From: SpSt-501 sp037481615
GTDB taxonomy: Bacteria > Desulfobacterota > Desulfobacteria > Desulfobacterales > SpSt-501
Length of the DNA: 64,000 nt
Direction: 5' to 3' (one strand)
Assembly (NCBI GenBank): GCA_037481615.1
Contig: JBBFLI010000015.1
Below the pieces are notes generated by a model. It had not been told where the DNA came from. It made no database searches and saw only the letters and a list, made by a program, of their open reading frames with translations. This document shows positions 61,414 through 64,000 of this stretch, piece by piece (within the stretch, counting starts at the first letter, position 1; every line of letters starts with the position of its first letter). Made by a program: the position numbers and the translations under genes.

Positions 61414-62827
61414 CGGGGATTCCTTTTTTGCGCAGAAGCCGCCTCAGGTTCCGTTGCGAAAAGCGCGGCTCGGCATGCGCGCGCAGCCAGCGCTCGAGGG
61501 GCCCGACGGGCGGCAGGAGACCGCCCAGCCAGCGGCCGCCGGCGAGAAGCGCCCGGTAGACCCCGGGTCGTTTGACCGCCTGTCCCCAGGCCCGCCAGGC
61601 GAGGCGCTCGAGCGGGGCCGCGCCCGGCGCCGCCCGGGATTTTCCCTCGGCGGCGGGGCCCCGGACGGCCTCCGCGCGCAGCCGCCGCAGGAGCTGGGCG
61701 AGCGGGATCTTCACCGGGCAGACCTCCTCGCAGGCTCCGCAGAGGGTGGAGGCGAAGGGCAGCTCTCCCGCGCGGTCGATGCCGAGGAGCTGGGGGGTGA
61801 GGACCTTGCCGATCGGGCCGGGGTAGGTCGTGCCGTAGGCGTGCCCGCCGATCCGCGCATAGACGGGGCAGTGGTTCAGGCAGCAGCCGCAGCGGATGCA
61901 GCGCAGGGTCGCGCGCCGCTCGGGGTCGGCGAAGACCGCCGAGCGGCCGTTGTCGAGAAGGACCAGGTGGACCTCCCGCGGGCCGTCCGGCTCGCCGCCC
62001 CGCCGCGGGCCGCTGATCAGGTTCACATAGGTCGTGACGCGCTGGCCGGTCGCCGAGCCCGTGAGCAGCCGCAACAGCGGCGGCAGGTCTTCGAGGCGCT
62101 CGATGACCTTCTCAATCCCCATCACGGCGATGTGCAGCGGCGGCACCCCGGTGCACATGCGGCCGTTGCCCTCGTTTTCGACGAGGCAGAGGGTCCCGGT
62201 CTCGGCGACCGCGAAGTTGACCCCGCTCAGCCCCGCGCCCGCTTCGCGGAACTGTTCCCGGAGCGTGTGCCGGGCGATCGCGTTCAGCTCCGTGACCTCC
62301 TCCGTGTAAGGGGCCCCGGGGATCTTCTCGCGGAAGAGCTTCGCGATCTGGGCGCGGTTCTTGTGGACGGCGGGGACGATGATGTGCGAAGGGGTCTCGC
62401 CGGCGAGCTGGATGATGAACTCGCCGAGATCGGTCTCCACGGTCTCGATCCCGTGACGGGCGAGGAAGGCGTTGAGATGCATCTCCTCGGAGACCATGGA
62501 TTTGCCCTTCACGACCCGGCGCACCCCGTGCGCCTCGAGGATCTCGAGCACGAGGCGGTTGCCCACGGCCGCGGTCTCGGCCCAGTGGACGCGGATGCCG
62601 TTCGCGGTGAGGCGGGACTCCAGCTCCTCGAGGAGCTCGGGCAGTCGCGCGAGCGCGCGGTCGCGGATGGCGGCGGCTTGCGTCCGCAGCCGCTCGAGGG
62701 CGTCGGCGTCGGCGAAGACGCTCCGCCGCCGGGCGGCGAAGGCGCCGAGCGCGGAGGCGAAGTTGCGCCGCAGCGCCTCGTCCTCGAGCGCCTGCTCGAT
62801 CCGGGCTTCGAAGCCGCTATCCGCCAT
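61406..62827 (-). CDS. lutB: LutB-like Fe-S/LUD-domain lactate oxidation protein
   Basis: 473 residues: LUD domain (about 60-280, VGNRLVLEILEAHGVRRVVKGKSMVSEE, GVNFAVAETGTLCLVENEGNGRM), then two 4Fe-4S motifs (CIRCGCCLNHCPVY at about 314 and CGACEEVCPVKI at about 365), and a C-terminal LutB-type extension (FSQRNLRRLLRKKG). Electron-transfer subunit of the L-lactate oxidising complex. Overlaps lutA by 11 bp and lutC by 8 bp. Confidence 0.93.
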   Translation of the reverse strand: MADSGFEARIEQALEDEALRRNFASALGAFAARRRSVFADADALERLRTQAAAIRDRALARLPELLEELESRLTANGIRVHWAETAAVGNRLVLEILEAHGVRRVVKGKSMVSEEMHLNAFLARHGIETVETDLGEFIIQLAGETPSHIIVPAVHKNRAQIAKLFREKIPGAPYTEEVTELNAIARHTLREQFREAGAGLSGVNFAVAETGTLCLVENEGNGRMCTGVPPLHIAVMGIEKVIERLEDLPPLLRLLTGSATGQRVTTYVNLISGPRRGGEPDGPREVHLVLLDNGRSAVFADPERRATLRCIRCGCCLNHCPVYARIGGHAYGTTYPGPIGKVLTPQLLGIDRAGELPFASTLCGACEEVCPVKIPLAQLLRRLRAEAVRGPAAEGKSRAAPGAAPLERLAWRAWGQAVKRPGVYRALLAGGRWLGGLLPPVGPLERWLRAHAEPRFSQRNLRRLLRKKGIPDA

Positions 62828-63569
62828 GGGTCCGCTCCCGGAGAAAATCAGCGAGATGCTGCGCGCGCAGGGCGAGCCCCCGGGCCTCGATCGCCCCCTG
62901 GAGATGGAGGAGGCAGCCGCAGTCGCCGGCGATCACCCGCTCGGCCCCCGTGGCCTGGATGTCGGCCAGCTTGTCGGCGGCCATCGCCCCGGAGAGGGCC
63001 GGGTGCTTGACGGAGAAGATCCCCCCGAAGCCGCAGCACTCGGTCTCGCGGGAAAGGGGGACAAGCTCGACCCGCTCGAGCCCGGCGAGGAGCGCCTTCG
63101 CGAAGGGGACGACGCCCATCTCCCGCAGCGCGTGGCAGGAGGAGTGCCAGGTGACCTTGAGCGGCGGACCCGCGTCGCGCAGGCGCACCCCGAGCACGCG
63201 GACGAGGAACTCGCTCCACTCGACGACGCGGCCGGCGAGCTGTTCGGCTGCCTTGCGCTCCGCCGGGTCGGTGAAGAGGCGCGGGTAGTGGTGCTTCATC
63301 ATGCCCGCGCAGGAGGCCGAGGGGACGACGACGGGGAGATCGCCTGCGAGCGCGGCCATCTGGCGCCGGGCGGCTTCACGCGCCTCTTCCGGGAACCCGG
63401 CATTGTAGGCCGGCTGGCCGCAGCAGGTCTGGCCCGGGGGGAAGACGACCGCGACCCCCTCGCGCTCGATCAGTTCCACGGCGGCGAGCGCCGTCTCCGG
63501 GAACAAGGCCTCCCCGAGGCAGGTGGCGAAGAGTTGCACGCGGGCGGGCTTGGGGGGGGCGGCGGTCAT
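62817..63569 (-). CDS. lutA: LutA-like CCG-domain Fe-S protein
   Basis: 250 residues with two cysteine-rich CCG domains: CCGQPAYNAGFPEE (about 48) and ETECCGFGGIFSVKHP (about 177), the heterodisulfide-reductase-like type that holds a 4Fe-4S cluster. Pattern of Lut/GlcF proteins. First gene of the lutABC operon, 96 bp from the divergent universal stress gene. No clear promoter seen in that gap. Confidence 0.92.
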   Translation of the reverse strand: MTAAPPKPARVQLFATCLGEALFPETALAAVELIEREGVAVVFPPGQTCCGQPAYNAGFPEEAREAARRQMAALAGDLPVVVPSASCAGMMKHHYPRLFTDPAERKAAEQLAGRVVEWSEFLVRVLGVRLRDAGPPLKVTWHSSCHALREMGVVPFAKALLAGLERVELVPLSRETECCGFGGIFSVKHPALSGAMAADKLADIQATGAERVIAGDCGCLLHLQGAIEARGLALRAQHLADFLRERTHGG

Positions 63570-63665
63570 GCGGGCGCTTGCTCCCGATCGGGCGACATGG
63601 TAACCGGTGAAGCAGTATCACAGCCGGAGGTCGAAGAAAAGACCGGCCCGGCGATCGGACCCCCC

Positions 63666-64000
63666 ATGCACGCCAAGAAGATCCTCCTCTGCGTCGACGC
63701 CTCGGCCGGCTGCCGCGCGGCCCTCGATTACGCGGGCCGGCTGGCGGGAGTCGTCCCGGATCTGGGCGTACGGCTGTTGCATATCGAGCCCACGGTTTCG
63801 GCCTTCCTCGCCGAGGAGGCCGGCCGCGACCCGCTCGCGCGGGAACGGCTGGCCGCCCTCTGCCGCAAACACCAGGAGGCCGGCCGCCGCCTGCTCGCGG
63901 AGGCGCGCGAGGTGCTCCTGCGCGCCGGCCTCCCGCCCGAGGCGATCGAGTTCGAGAGCCGGCCGCGGCGCGGGGGGACGGCCCGCGACATCCTCGATGA
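63666..64000 (+). CDS. Universal stress protein family, truncated by the window end
   Basis: The frame from ATG 63666 is open to the window end (111 codons). It begins MHAKKILLCVDASAGCRAAL, the typical Usp beta1-loop, with LLHIEPTVSAFLAEEAG next. The ATP-binding signature would lie beyond the window, so the type cannot be given. Upstream 96 bp are shared with the divergent lut operon. Confidence 0.78.
   Translation, partial: MHAKKILLCVDASAGCRAALDYAGRLAGVVPDLGVRLLHIEPTVSAFLAEEAGRDPLARERLAALCRKHQEAGRRLLAEAREVLLRAGLPPEAIEFESRPRRGGTARDILD

Overview
The window is a high-GC, gene-dense bacterial chromosome segment with little non-coding DNA and many overlapping stop/start codons. I saw no phage, IS element, CRISPR array, rRNA or tRNA gene. 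The gene content points to an anaerobic or facultative deltaproteobacterium-like organism (Desulfobacterota sensu lato). The indicators are a TunR-type tungstate/molybdate regulator (a family described from sulfate-reducing deltaproteobacteria), many sigma-54 elements and NtrC-type activators, TauE/SafE permeases with Cache-domain kinases, lutABC lactate oxidation genes and a TRAP transporter. The taxonomic call is an inference from gene families.

Layout. 1-3.9 kb: nth, a TauE/SafE permease, the TunR-like regulator and a SEC-C methionyl aminopeptidase. 3.9-13.6 kb (cluster A, minus strand): Cache-domain histidine kinase, two response regulators, double-unit TauE permease, membrane protein, PEP-synthase-like protein, then a second kinase/regulator pair. 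14.3-15.6 kb: a frame-broken spermidine-synthase-like gene. 15.6-26.3 kb (cluster B): orphan regulator, a second PEP-synthase-like protein, a protein of unknown function, two small membrane proteins of 64 and 36 residues, a TauE permease with membrane partner, a CBS-type protein, and an NtrC regulator/kinase pair. 26.6-30.2 kb: cytidylate-kinase-like protein, two universal stress proteins flanking a CBS-ACT protein, and an unknown protein. 30.3-36.8 kb: citrate synthase, alanine dehydrogenase, Lon, Hsp20 and EpmA. 36.8-46.1 kb: two ABC exporters encoded as eight overlapping genes, the last with a frameshift in a G run. 46.1-58.8 kb (minus strand): hybrid kinase, HDAC-like deacylase, hydantoinase/oxoprolinase-like protein, a PAS sigma-54 activator, hydroxyacid-oxoacid transhydrogenase-like protein, beta-hydroxyacid dehydrogenase, GlcD-type FAD oxidase and a TRAP transporter. 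58.8-63.6 kb: MFS transporter, pyruvoyl-dependent arginine decarboxylase and lutCBA. A universal stress gene runs off the right end.

Main hypothesis. Clusters A and B look like two versions of one module: TauE-type anion permease, membrane partner with terminal TM segments, and a PEP-synthase-like protein that keeps the nucleotide-binding and phospho-histidine domains but replaces the PEP-binding barrel with a domain I do not recognise. A 19-bp palindrome (TGTC-N11-GACA; best copy perfect) occurs four times in non-coding DNA: twice upstream of cluster A, once between the divergent cluster B and CBS-protein promoters, and once upstream of the cytidylate-kinase-like gene. Three of the copies lie 60-160 bp upstream of sigma-54 -24/-12 elements. 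I infer a single sigma-54 regulon, probably read by the NtrC-type regulator at 22.7-24.1 kb, that ties these genes into one previously undescribed transport/phosphotransfer system.
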